Assembly (NCBI GenBank): GCA_030765525.1
Contig: JAVCCK010000008.1
Coordinates: 154,942 to 218,941, forward strand
Source of the DNA: Candidatus Lernaella stagnicola
Lineage (GTDB): Bacteria > Lernaellota > Lernaellaia > Lernaellales > Lernaellaceae
Direction: 5' to 3'
DNA length: 64,000 nucleotides
The notes below the pieces were generated by a model that saw only the letters and a list, made by a program, of their open reading frames with translations, did not search any database and was not told the DNA's origin. Of this stretch, positions 18,035 to 26,436 are shown one piece after another; position 1 is the first letter of the stretch, and each line of letters starts with the position of its first letter. The translations under genes and the position numbers were made by a program.

Positions 18035-18790
18035 CTATTGATCCGCGGAGAAGCGGTAATCGGCGCGACAGTTGACGAAATTGAACACCTTGTCGTTCTT
18101 GCCGATGAACGCAAAGGGAATCGGATTGTTGTGCATCAACGGATTATCCGTGGCGACGATGGTCGAGCGCTGCTCCACGACATTGTTGTCCTGGTCGTAG
18201 AAAGTGATGATCACCTTGATGTTCCGCAGCGGCAGGTCTTTCGTCAAATTGACGACTTTGCCGCTGATGGTGTAGTTGCCGACTTCGTCGATGGTCCAAT
18301 CGACGTCTACGATGTCGATGGCTTTCGTGTTTTGATCGGCCAGTTCCTGGCGCATCTGGCGCTCTTGCGAACGGCTGCGGACTTCATCTTTAGGAAGGTA
18401 GCCCTCCAAGCCGTTGATCGAATCGGAATCGGCGGAAACGACGTGCACTTTGTACCAATTCTTACGGTTGTCGTTCATGATCAGCAGGCGCGTGTCCCGC
18501 GGCAGCTTGGCCAACACCTTGGCGGTCGGCAACGGGTCGGCGAGCAGCTCAGTGGTTTCGGCCAAGACCGTCGCCGACTCGATAAAGTGCGGCAAGACTT
18601 TTTCGGAGGGATGCCAACTGTGGGTCACTTTGATGCCGAGAAGGATGATGAAGAGCACGATGATAACCAATCCCAACGCCGCCAGTAAATTGCTGGAGCG
18701 TTTCAGGTGCCGGATATCAGCCTCGATTTCCTTGTCAACCGCTTGCGCGTTCGAATCGGGCTGCTTAGTGTTCTCTTCGGTCATCCCCAT
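18035..18790 (-). CDS. Membrane-anchored protein with SH3-like and FxLYD-type domains
   Basis: 251 residues. A charged, Asn/Gln-rich N-terminus precedes one membrane span (LLAALGLVIIVLFIILLGI, about residues 35-54), so most of the protein is probably periplasmic. Residues 70-135 look SH3-like (LLADPLPTAKVLAKLPRDTRLLI, then WYKVHV, GYLPKDEV). Residues 155-245 resemble an FxLYD beta domain (ISGKVVNLTKDLPLRNIKVIITFYDQDNNVV). An in-frame ATG at 18784 is an alternative start. The domains suggest binding, not catalysis; function is not assigned. Confidence 0.55.
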   Translation of the reverse strand: MGMTEENTKQPDSNAQAVDKEIEADIRHLKRSSNLLAALGLVIIVLFIILLGIKVTHSWHPSEKVLPHFIESATVLAETTELLADPLPTAKVLAKLPRDTRLLIMNDNRKNWYKVHVVSADSDSINGLEGYLPKDEVRSRSQERQMRQELADQNTKAIDIVDVDWTIDEVGNYTISGKVVNLTKDLPLRNIKVIITFYDQDNNVVEQRSTIVATDNPLMHNNPIPFAFIGKNDKVFNFVNCRADYRFSADQ

Positions 18791-18843
18791 TCCTCCCCAA
18801 GCATGAGCGAAACCCGCGGGCCATCACGATGGCATCGGAGTCT

Positions 18844-19254
18844 CTATTGCTTGCGTATATCCACGAACTTGCCGTTCACCAATACTTCCACACGCTCACG
18901 ACCGTCGTCCACCACCGAACGATAGTCAATCTCGCCGTCGTGGTCGAGGTCGTACTCTAATTTAACAGGCTGACCGTCCCGATACACCACGAACGCATCA
19001 AACCGGCCGTCGGCATTGGTGTCCTCACGAGCCGCCAAGAGAGTACCTTGCTCCCATTGTTCGATCAAATCCTGCCGGCCATCACGGTCGAAATCATACG
19101 CTATTTCACCGTCTTTCACCAACGAAATTTTCGAGACGACCCATCCCGGACGGGCGGCAACCACGGAAATCGCGGCGAAAGTTAAAACCAATAAAACCGT
19201 GAGAACGCGTTGCTGCACTTTCGGGGCCGTCCATCGTTGTTCGGCGTATGTCAA
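18844..19254 (-). CDS. Small membrane-anchored or secreted protein with Ca-binding-like repeats
   Basis: 136 residues: a short basic N-terminus, one hydrophobic segment (VLTVLLVLTFAAISVVAA) and then three acidic repeats of the form DxDxDGxxD (DFDRDGRQD, DTNADGRFD, DLDHDGEID). These resemble calcium-binding loops of EF-hand or FG-GAP type. It is divergent from resB, with 135 bases between them. Function unknown. Confidence 0.55.
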   Translation of the reverse strand: MTYAEQRWTAPKVQQRVLTVLLVLTFAAISVVAARPGWVVSKISLVKDGEIAYDFDRDGRQDLIEQWEQGTLLAAREDTNADGRFDAFVVYRDGQPVKLEYDLDHDGEIDYRSVVDDGRERVEVLVNGKFVDIRKQ

Positions 19255-19389
19255 ATTGCTCCTGCCATTAGAGCTACAGGATGAACGATACCACGGCGCA
19301 AAGTCAAGTATCCGTCCGCTCTGACCCGATTGAGGTTGACACCTTTCGCGGCTCCGTGTTAGCCAAGCAAATCACGGCTCGGGGGGGCG

Positions 19390-20703
19390 ATGAGCGCAGA
19401 AAAGAAACACAATTTCGGGATTATCGAGGATGCGGTCGATTGGCTCGCCTCGCTGTCGGTGACGGTTTACAGCCTCATCGCTCTTGGCGTCGGTACATTA
19501 ATCGGCACCGTATTCCCCCAAGTCGGCATCACGATCCCCGCGCAGGTGTTGACGCAGAAACTCGAATATCCGGTTTGGCGAATTCTGCACCTGCTGGGAT
19601 TTACCGACGTTTTTCACAGCTTCTGGTTTCTCTTCCTCGTCGCCCTGCTGATGCTCAACCTGATCGCCTGCACGTGGCGTTACATCAAACGCGTGCGCCG
19701 GCTGTTGGCGAGCGGGGGCGAAGTGCTCGACGAAAGCACGGAGCGCGGCGCCCACAGTATCGTTCGGATCAAAACCGCGGCGGTCGACCAAAAGGGCATC
19801 ACGGCGTCGCTGGGTTCTCTCGGCCGCGTGCGAAGCACGGCGCAAGGCGACCAAACCCATTTGTTTGTCGATAGCCGGCCCTGGGCGCGTTATGGAATCG
19901 TGGTGGTTCACCTGAGCGTTTTGCTGATTCTGGCCGGCGCAATGGTGAAGTTGATGGCCGCTGTGGAAGGGCACATCATGCTTCCCGAGGGCGGCAGTCT
20001 CAGTCTGTTCCGCTCCGACGACAACGACTTGCTGCGTCTGCCCTTCGACATCGAGTGCCGACGTTTCCAAGTGGATTTCTATGAAGGTTCCCAGCGGCCG
20101 AAGGAATTCGTGAGCGACCTTGTCGTCTGGAAGGACGGCGTCGAGCAGATGGCGAAGACGATACAAGTTAACGACCCGCTGGGGATTGGGGGTTTTCGTT
20201 TTTTCCAAGCCACTTACGGTAAAGAGCGCTTTCCGATCATCGACATCACTGTCGGCGGCGCCCAGCGGGAACTGCCTGTGGTGTTCGGGCAGATTCAATC
20301 GATTCCCGGTACGCGGGACGGTTTTATTCTCAACCACTCCCGCAACAACGAAGGGACGACCGAACTGCACATTCAAGTTCAGTCCGGCGGCGAAAGCTTC
20401 GACGGTTGGCTGCGGCAGGGTGGCGAGACCGTGCAGCTCGGTGAATTCGGCTTCGCGTTTCGGGGCGTGAAGGAGGGCTATTACACGGGCTTGCTTGTCT
20501 CCGCCGACCCGAGCATCTCGTTTCTCTGGGCGGGTTTCAGTTTATTTTTCATCGGCCTGTTTTGGGTGATGTATTTTTCCCATCGCCGCATTTGGGTACG
20601 TATCGGTCCGCGGGAGACGGTTGTGGCGGCCTCGTCGTCGCGCAACCGCGAGGCCTTGGCAAGGTGGTTGGAAGCGGAATCCGCCACGTGGAAGAAGGGC
20701 TGA
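19390..20703 (+). CDS. resB: Cytochrome c biogenesis protein ResB/Ccs1
   Basis: Membrane half of the System II (Ccs) heme transporter and ligase. 437 residues. Three spans lie in the N-terminal half (SVTVYSLIALGVGTLIGTVFPQVG, FLFLVALLMLNLIACTW, GIVVVHLSVLLILAGAMVKLM), followed by a large periplasmic domain (GGFRFFQATYG, VFGQIQSIPG) and a final span (FLWAGFSLFFIGLFWVMY). A GTG-rich or purine-rich ribosome site is weak (GGGGGGC). It is followed three bases later by ccsA, the usual pairing. Confidence 0.9.
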   Translation: MSAEKKHNFGIIEDAVDWLASLSVTVYSLIALGVGTLIGTVFPQVGITIPAQVLTQKLEYPVWRILHLLGFTDVFHSFWFLFLVALLMLNLIACTWRYIKRVRRLLASGGEVLDESTERGAHSIVRIKTAAVDQKGITASLGSLGRVRSTAQGDQTHLFVDSRPWARYGIVVVHLSVLLILAGAMVKLMAAVEGHIMLPEGGSLSLFRSDDNDLLRLPFDIECRRFQVDFYEGSQRPKEFVSDLVVWKDGVEQMAKTIQVNDPLGIGGFRFFQATYGKERFPIIDITVGGAQRELPVVFGQIQSIPGTRDGFILNHSRNNEGTTELHIQVQSGGESFDGWLRQGGETVQLGEFGFAFRGVKEGYYTGLLVSADPSISFLWAGFSLFFIGLFWVMYFSHRRIWVRIGPRETVVAASSSRNREALARWLEAESATWKKG

Positions 20704-20706
20704 TTA

Positions 20707-22038
20707 ATGGGCGCGTTACTTCGCGAGATCATCTCGGGTTTAAGCAGCGGCAAGGCGTATCCCACAAGCGCAGCCCTTTTCGATCTGGCGTTTCTGGTGT
20801 TCGTCGTTGCGACGGTCGGCTACCTCGTGTACGTCGCCACACGGCGCGAGGCCGCTTGGAAAACAGGCTTTGGTTTCGGCTTGCTGGCGGCGTTGGCTCT
20901 GACTCTCGCGTTGATGTTTCGCTGGATCGCCGCGGGCTGGGCTCACCCGCCGTTCACCAATCTTTATGAATCACTCGTATTCTTTGTGTGGGGCATCATT
21001 GTCGTATATCTCTTTGTAGAGTGGCGTTACCAGGTGAAGATCGCGGGGGCGTTTGTCGTGCCGCTGGCGTGTTTGGCGATGGGGCTGGCGAGCCTTTCGC
21101 CCAACAAGGGAATCGAACCGCTGGTACCGGCGCTGCAATCGGTGTGGCTGCACTTGCACGTCGCGGTGGCCAGCATCGGCTACGCGGCCTTTTTGACGGC
21201 CTTTGTATTCGCCGCGCTCTTTTTGCTCAAAGATAGGGTTCGACTGAACTGGTTTATCGCGGTCGCGGCGGGTTTCGCGATATTCGCGGCCTTAGCGGCA
21301 ACCCGGGGACAAGTGCTGTTCGGCGTTTTCCCCATGACCAAGATCGTGTCGCACGGCGCCGAATGGATGCCGGTTCCCTTGGAAGGCGGCACGCCCGGCC
21401 AATACGAGCAGATCAACCTGCCGGTTGCGGGCATCTTTCTGCTGTTCTCCTTGTTACCCTTTTTGTTTGCGTTATTGGCCACGATCCCGGCCTTGCTCAC
21501 CAACGAGCAGCGCGCGCAGGAACGGTTGCCGCTGATCGGCCTGGCGACCGCTTGGGTCTTGCTCACCGGCGTGCTCGTGGGGATTCCGGTGCTGGTTTCC
21601 GGACGGTTCGACACGCACATGGCGGCGAATCCGTACTCTTACGCGATGCTGGTGTCGGCTTGGCTCTTCGCGTTACTGGTGCTCCTTTTTTGCTGGCGGT
21701 ATGAAGAATTGCTGGCCGCTTTACCCGACGCCAAAACCCTTGATCGCCTGGGTTACAACTCGATCATGGTCGGCTTTCCGCTGATGACGTTGGTGATCGT
21801 GACCGGCGCCATCTGGGCCAATAAGGCCTGGGGCCGCCCATGGGGATGGGACCCCAAAGAGACCGCCAGCCTCGTGACGTGGATCATCTACCTGCTTTAC
21901 TTGCACACCCGTTTGACCGCCGGGTGGTCCGGCCGGCGCAGCAACCTGGTCGCGATCGTCGGTTTTCTCTCGGTCGTTTTCACTTACCTGGGCGTCAATC
22001 TGCTATTGTCCGGATTGCATGCATACGCCACGGGGTAA
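20707..22038 (+). CDS. ccsA: Cytochrome c biogenesis protein CcsA/ResC
   Basis: Heme-handling partner of ResB. 443 residues with about twelve hydrophobic segments. The diagnostic tryptophan-rich heme loop GRPWGWDPKETASLVTW lies near residue 376, flanked by histidines in YLHTRLTAGW and in LHLHVAVASIGY near residue 139. Together with ResB and the nearby thioredoxin/DsbD genes it indicates System II cytochrome c maturation. Confidence 0.93.
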   Translation: MGALLREIISGLSSGKAYPTSAALFDLAFLVFVVATVGYLVYVATRREAAWKTGFGFGLLAALALTLALMFRWIAAGWAHPPFTNLYESLVFFVWGIIVVYLFVEWRYQVKIAGAFVVPLACLAMGLASLSPNKGIEPLVPALQSVWLHLHVAVASIGYAAFLTAFVFAALFLLKDRVRLNWFIAVAAGFAIFAALAATRGQVLFGVFPMTKIVSHGAEWMPVPLEGGTPGQYEQINLPVAGIFLLFSLLPFLFALLATIPALLTNEQRAQERLPLIGLATAWVLLTGVLVGIPVLVSGRFDTHMAANPYSYAMLVSAWLFALLVLLFCWRYEELLAALPDAKTLDRLGYNSIMVGFPLMTLVIVTGAIWANKAWGRPWGWDPKETASLVTWIIYLLYLHTRLTAGWSGRRSNLVAIVGFLSVVFTYLGVNLLLSGLHAYATG

Positions 22039-22041
22039 GCG

Positions 22042-22620
22042 ATGCGAATACACGAAGCGACCTTTTTGACCAGCGCCGTCGACCCGGGGGGATACCCGCC
22101 CGCCGACCGGCCGGAAATCGCTTTCGCCGGTCGCAGCAACGTCGGCAAAAGCACGCTGATCAATGCGCTCTGCGGCCGCAAGGCGTTGGCGAAAGTCAGC
22201 CAGACGCCGGGCAAGACGCGGCTGATTAACTTCTTCGACATCGACGAACGCTTCTACTTGGTCGACCTACCGGGCTTCGGCTACGCGAAGGTTTCCAAAA
22301 TCGAACGACGCAAGTGGGCGCCGATGATGGGGCGCTATCTCGAATCGCGCGATACAATTTGCGCCGTCGTGTTGTTGGTCGATTTGCGGCGCGGTCTTGG
22401 TGACCTCGATCTACAATTGCTGGACTACCTCGACGGCCTGGGCCGCCAGGTCGTGTTGACCTTCACCAAAGCCGACAAGCTCAAAGGCAACGCACGTCGC
22501 AACCAAGTGCAGAAAGTCTGTCGCGAAGCCGGTCTCACGCCGGATGTCGCGGTCATCACATCGGGCTCCCGACGCGAGGGGCTCGAGGCGCTCTGGCAGC
22601 GGCTGGAAGCGTACCTGTAA
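22042..22620 (+). CDS. engB: Ribosome biogenesis GTPase EngB/YsxC
   Basis: Essential GTPase acting in 50S assembly. 192 residues. G1 is GRSNVGKSTLIN near residue 32, G2 is in TPGKTRLINFF, G3 is DLPGFGYAKV near 79 and G4 is TKADK near 145, with a G5-like TSGSRREGL. It follows ccsA by 3 bases and probably shares its transcript. Confidence 0.96.
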   Translation: MRIHEATFLTSAVDPGGYPPADRPEIAFAGRSNVGKSTLINALCGRKALAKVSQTPGKTRLINFFDIDERFYLVDLPGFGYAKVSKIERRKWAPMMGRYLESRDTICAVVLLVDLRRGLGDLDLQLLDYLDGLGRQVVLTFTKADKLKGNARRNQVQKVCREAGLTPDVAVITSGSRREGLEALWQRLEAYL

Positions 22621-22628
22621 GGGGAATC

Positions 22629-23657
22629 ATGGCCTTCTCCCCCCGCCGCTGGCGACGACGTTTGGTGGCGGTCGCTTTCGGCATTGTCCTTGGATTCTTG
22701 GTGATGGACGTCGCGGTGCGGCTCGGCGGCTACGACTGGGAATTGATCGAGCAGATCCTCTACTACCAGAACGCCGATTTACTCAGCCAACGGATGGTGG
22801 ACGACCCGCAACTGATCTATCGCCTCCGACCGGGGCAACACCATTACCGTCAGACGCCGCACAGCCAGGTCGGCTACACGGTCACCGTGAACTCGCTGGG
22901 CGCGCGGGGGGCGGAGATCGCCGCGGAGAAGCCGCCGCAAGTTTTTCGCGTCGTGACTTTGGGCGGCTCCAACGTGTACGGCCTCGGGCTGTCGGACGAG
23001 GATACCTGGCCCGCTCAACTCGAGCAGGTGCTCGATCGCGATTACGACGGCGACTTCGAGGTGGTCAATTTCGGCGCCCCGGCTTACGTGCCGCAGCAGA
23101 TGGTCGCGCTTGGTCGTGAGGCGTTGGAGAAACTCGACCCCGATGTGATCCTTTTTGGGCTCAGTAACCTTGGCCCGCCGCCCTTTGTTCAAGGGGAACC
23201 GGTCGCGCCCTATTTTCGACGCGATGGCGAACTGTACGAAGGTCTTCTTAGCAAGGATTGCCCGCCGCCGCCACGAATCCTGCCGCGCGGCGTGCTTCTG
23301 ACGGCGCTCCGCCATTCCGCGTTGGCCCGCTTCTTTCACGCCCGGCATTTGGTTGAAGCGGAGTGCGACTGGAACGGCAACTACGATCTGGAAGAGCGCA
23401 ACATCCGCCTGGCCAGGGAATTCTTCGCCGACAGCGCGGCACGCGGCGTGCCGGTCGTCGTTTTTTTGTTCCCCGGTTATGCCCGCAACGCGTTCGACTA
23501 CAACCGTTACACCGTGGACACGTCGGTGCCTGTGCTCACGCTGGAGGCGGAAGACCGCGGGCCGGAATACCGAAACATTCATCCGCCGAAATACGTTTTT
23601 ACGTGGTATGCGCAAAGCATTGCGGCGTGGTTGGCCGGACGCGGGTTGCTCGATTAG
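22629..23657 (+). CDS. SGNH-hydrolase-like membrane-anchored protein
   Basis: 342 residues with an N-terminal signal anchor (LVAVAFGIVLGFLVMDVAV). The pattern resembles SGNH/GDSL esterases: VTLGGSNVYGLGLSDEDTWPAQLE around the presumed nucleophile Ser near residue 116, NFGAPAYVPQQM as block II, and VILFGLSNLG as the block III Asn. A late HPPKYVF may hold the catalytic His near residue 319, but the Asp expected three residues before it is not seen. Activity is therefore uncertain. It ends convergently, overlapping the MoeB-like gene by 4 bases. Confidence 0.6.
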   Translation: MAFSPRRWRRRLVAVAFGIVLGFLVMDVAVRLGGYDWELIEQILYYQNADLLSQRMVDDPQLIYRLRPGQHHYRQTPHSQVGYTVTVNSLGARGAEIAAEKPPQVFRVVTLGGSNVYGLGLSDEDTWPAQLEQVLDRDYDGDFEVVNFGAPAYVPQQMVALGREALEKLDPDVILFGLSNLGPPPFVQGEPVAPYFRRDGELYEGLLSKDCPPPPRILPRGVLLTALRHSALARFFHARHLVEAECDWNGNYDLEERNIRLAREFFADSAARGVPVVVFLFPGYARNAFDYNRYTVDTSVPVLTLEAEDRGPEYRNIHPPKYVFTWYAQSIAAWLAGRGLLD

Positions 23658-24406
23658 CCGCCGCACACCGGGCAGGCAGGCTGTCGTTTGAGGGCGAGCG
23701 TTTCGTAACGTTTTTCCCAAATATCAAACAGGCGCATGACACTGCAGTCGACCGGTTCCCCAAGCAGGAGGCGCAGCGCCTCCGTGGCCTGCTGAGCCGC
23801 GACGATGGCGGGCAGGGTGCCGATAATGCCGTTTCGGCTGCTGTGCGGAATTGCGGACTCGTCTGGGTCCTGCGGGTAAACGCAGCGCAGACAGGGGCCG
23901 TCACGCGGCACGATCACCATGACGCTGCCGGAGGTGCCCACCGCGCCGCCGTAAATCCAGGGCACGTTGCGCCGCACGCAAGCCTCATTGAGGGCGAAGC
24001 GGGTGGGGAAGTTGTCGGTGGCGTCGACGACCAGATCGATGCCGTCCAGCAGGTTCTCCAAGCTTTGCGCGTTGATTTCCTCGACCCGCGCATCGACGAC
24101 GATGTCGGAATTAGCCCGACGCACCACGTCGGCCGCCGCAACCGCCTTCGCCGTGCCGTCGCGCACGTCCTGCTCGAAAAAGAGAACCTGCCGGTGGAGG
24201 TTGCTCAGTTCCGGCGTGTCGTGGTCGACCAATCGCATATGGCCCACGCCGGCCCGCGCCAACAAGGTCGCCGCGTGGCCGCCCAACCCGCCGCACCCGG
24301 CGATCAGCACTGCCGATTTCGCGAGGCGCTCCTGACCGCCGGAACCCCAGAAGGGCAGCAATTCCTGTGCGTGATATCGTCCTTTGCCTGCGGTCATGGC
24401 GGTCAA
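23654..24406 (-). CDS. MoeB/ThiF/HesA-family adenylyltransferase
   Basis: Activates the C-terminus of a ubiquitin-like sulfur carrier by adenylation. 250 residues. The ATP loop GCGGLGGHAATLLARAGVG lies near residue 36, followed by VDHDTPELSNLHRQVLF and VDATDNFPTRFALNEAC. Zinc-type pairs are CLRC in GPCLRCVYP and CPVC at the extreme C-terminus. It differs from the thi operon ThiF, which lacks the zinc pairs, so the partner is probably MoaD-like or another carrier not encoded here. It is 7 bases downstream of mnmA. Confidence 0.85.
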   Translation of the reverse strand: MTAMTAGKGRYHAQELLPFWGSGGQERLAKSAVLIAGCGGLGGHAATLLARAGVGHMRLVDHDTPELSNLHRQVLFFEQDVRDGTAKAVAAADVVRRANSDIVVDARVEEINAQSLENLLDGIDLVVDATDNFPTRFALNEACVRRNVPWIYGGAVGTSGSVMVIVPRDGPCLRCVYPQDPDESAIPHSSRNGIIGTLPAIVAAQQATEALRLLLGEPVDCSVMRLFDIWEKRYETLALKRQPACPVCGG

Positions 24407-24413
24407 TATGGCA

Positions 24414-25472
24414 TTAAAGCGCGCGGTCGATCCAGCCGCCGGCCAACACTCGCTCGTCGTCGTAGAGCACCGCCGCCTGGCCGGGCGTCACGGCGCGTTG
24501 GGGCTCAGCAAACTCCACGCGAAACCGGTCGTCATCCAGCGGCGTCACCCGCGCCGGTACCGCCTTGTGGCGATAGCGAATCTGTACCTGGCAATCCCGG
24601 GCTTCCGGCGTCGCCAGCCAACGCGCTCCCGCGGTTTCCAAACCCCGAGCCATCAACGCGTTGGCGTCCGTCGTCAGTACGACGCGGCGCTGCACGGCAT
24701 CGATTTCGCGGACCCAAGCTCGCTCGCCAAGAGCGATTCCCAGCCCGTGGCGTTGGCCGATGGTGTACTGGTGCAGCCCCGTGTGTTGTCCCACGACGTT
24801 GCCCTCGTCATCGAGGACCGGTCCGGCTTGCGCCGGTTCGTCGAAAAAGCGTCGCAACTCTTCGGGGAAGGTTCGATCATTGGTGGCAAAGCAGGCGTCC
24901 TGGCTGTCGGATCGCTCGGCGCTCATCAAGCCGCGCTCGCGGGCAATGTCCCGCACTTGTTGCTTGGTCAACGCGCCCAGCAGCATCAGACAGGCGGCGC
25001 GCTGCGCTTCGCTCAGGGCGAACAAGAAGTACGATTGATCTTTTTCGCGCGAGAGGCCGCGCCACAATTCGACCGCGCCGTTTTTCGCCGGTCGCAGGCG
25101 GGCGTAATGTCCGGTGGCGATCAGGGGGATGCCCAAGCTGCGGGCGAATTCCGAGAGCAATCCGAATTTGATTTCTTCGTTGCAGATAACACACGGATTA
25201 GGCGTGCGGCCGCGGGCGTATTCCTGCCATGCCGGGCGCAGAACCTTCTCTGCAAAGCGTTCGCGACCGTCCACGACGTGATGCGCGATGCCGAGTTGCT
25301 CCGCTACACCGCGGGCTGCGGAAATCGCTTCCGGTGCGCCGCACTGGCCGGTGTCGAACAGTTGCAGCGTGACGCCGACGCACTCGTAACCTTCCTCAAG
25401 CAACAGATGCGTGGCCACGCTGCTGTCCACACCGCCGCTCATGGCCACAGCCACGCGCTGCTTAGTCGACAT
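24414..25472 (-). CDS. mnmA: tRNA-specific 2-thiouridylase MnmA
   Basis: Thiolates U34 of Glu/Gln/Lys tRNAs. About 352 residues from the ATG at 25472, chosen because AGGAGG lies 6 bases upstream; an ATG at 25478 abuts that site. The PP-loop is AMSGGVDSSVA near residue 10. Catalytic cysteines lie in PNPCVICNEEIKFG and SQDACFA, and GQHTGLHQYTIGQRHGLGIA is a family signature. It overlaps the upstream LarE-like gene by 11 bases. Sulfur could come from the IscS-type desulfurase encoded elsewhere in the window. Confidence 0.95.
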   Translation of the reverse strand: MSTKQRVAVAMSGGVDSSVATHLLLEEGYECVGVTLQLFDTGQCGAPEAISAARGVAEQLGIAHHVVDGRERFAEKVLRPAWQEYARGRTPNPCVICNEEIKFGLLSEFARSLGIPLIATGHYARLRPAKNGAVELWRGLSREKDQSYFLFALSEAQRAACLMLLGALTKQQVRDIARERGLMSAERSDSQDACFATNDRTFPEELRRFFDEPAQAGPVLDDEGNVVGQHTGLHQYTIGQRHGLGIALGERAWVREIDAVQRRVVLTTDANALMARGLETAGARWLATPEARDCQVQIRYRHKAVPARVTPLDDDRFRVEFAEPQRAVTPGQAAVLYDDERVLAGGWIDRAL

Positions 25473-26307
25473 CGGCATCCTCCTTGGGATGGCGCAGCGT
25501 TTCATTCATGGCGCCGGTGCGGTAGCCCTCGAGGTCGAAGGCCACGAAGGCGTATCCAAGGGCCTTCAATTCGGCGACGAGCGAGGTACGTCGCAAGGGG
25601 GCGAGCAACGCGGTAAATAGCTCGGGATCGGTTTCCACACGCAACAGGTCGCCGTGGTCGCGAGCCCGCGCGGGCCAGATATCGGCGGCGCGCAGTGTCT
25701 CTTCGGCCGCCTCGATTCGCCGCAGGCGCGCCTCGGTGATTTCGGTGTCGTAGGGCAGGCGGGAGATCAAGCACGCGGCGGCGGGCTTGTTCCACACCGG
25801 CAGGTTGCGAGCCTTCGCCATCCGGCGGATTTCGGTTTTACCGATATCGAGTTCGTAGAAGGGCGAGCGCACACCCAGTTCCCGCACCGCCTGGAAGCCG
25901 GGCCGGTAGTCGCCGCGGTCGTCGGCGTTGGTGCCCTCGACGACGGTGGGCAATCCCGCGGCGGCAGCGGCTTCCATAATGGTGCTGAACAGAACCTTCT
26001 TGCAGTGATAGCAGCGCCGGCGGTCGTTGGCCTGCATGCCCGGATCGTTCAGGGGATCCACGTGGATGAGTTGGGTCTCAACGCCGAGTTGTGCGGCCAG
26101 CGTCAGCGCTTCGTCGATTTCCCGAGCGGTGTGGCTGGGTGCGTGGCAGATGACCGCCAGCACGCGGTCGCCCAGAACCTCGCACGCCACCGATAGCAGC
26201 ACCGTGCTGTCCACGCCTCCGGAGAAGGCGACGGTCACGCCGTCCAGGGTGGCGAAATGCGATTTGAGTCGCTCGATTGTCGATACGGAATCGGGTTCTT
26301 TTTTCAT
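25462..26307 (-). CDS. larE: LarE-type ATP-dependent sacrificial sulfur transferase
   Basis: 281 residues from the ATG at 26307. The PP-loop SGGVDS lies at 29-34, RCYHCKK near 99 and EGTNADDRGDYRPG near 124. A cysteine at 179 in KPAAACLISRLPY matches the position of the sacrificial sulfur-donating Cys of characterised LarE. In lactate racemase systems LarE thiolates the nickel-pincer cofactor precursor. No larA, larB or larC is visible in this window, so the target may be elsewhere or different. It is first in a three-gene sulfur/adenylation operon. Confidence 0.8.
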   Translation of the reverse strand: MKKEPDSVSTIERLKSHFATLDGVTVAFSGGVDSTVLLSVACEVLGDRVLAVICHAPSHTAREIDEALTLAAQLGVETQLIHVDPLNDPGMQANDRRRCYHCKKVLFSTIMEAAAAAGLPTVVEGTNADDRGDYRPGFQAVRELGVRSPFYELDIGKTEIRRMAKARNLPVWNKPAAACLISRLPYDTEITEARLRRIEAAEETLRAADIWPARARDHGDLLRVETDPELFTALLAPLRRTSLVAELKALGYAFVAFDLEGYRTGAMNETLRHPKEDADVD

Positions 26308-26436
26308 ACTTATTCTCAATAAGCGACGTGTTTTTTGGTGCCGCTCGGCCTGTGAATTAAGTGCTCTGTGGCCGTTTGCGAGCCACCCCTCCTTTGGATA
26401 ATATACACCGTCGATTCGGCCAAGGAGGTTATCGCT

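Noticed and set aside
23363..25171. A 602-residue plus-strand ORF
   Set aside because: It lies opposite moeB-like and mnmA genes and is a shadow of GC-rich coding DNA.
26380..26406. A plus-strand promoter for the Asp-rich lipoprotein (GATAAT near 26396)
   Set aside because: A -10-like match exists but no convincing -35 at the right spacing.
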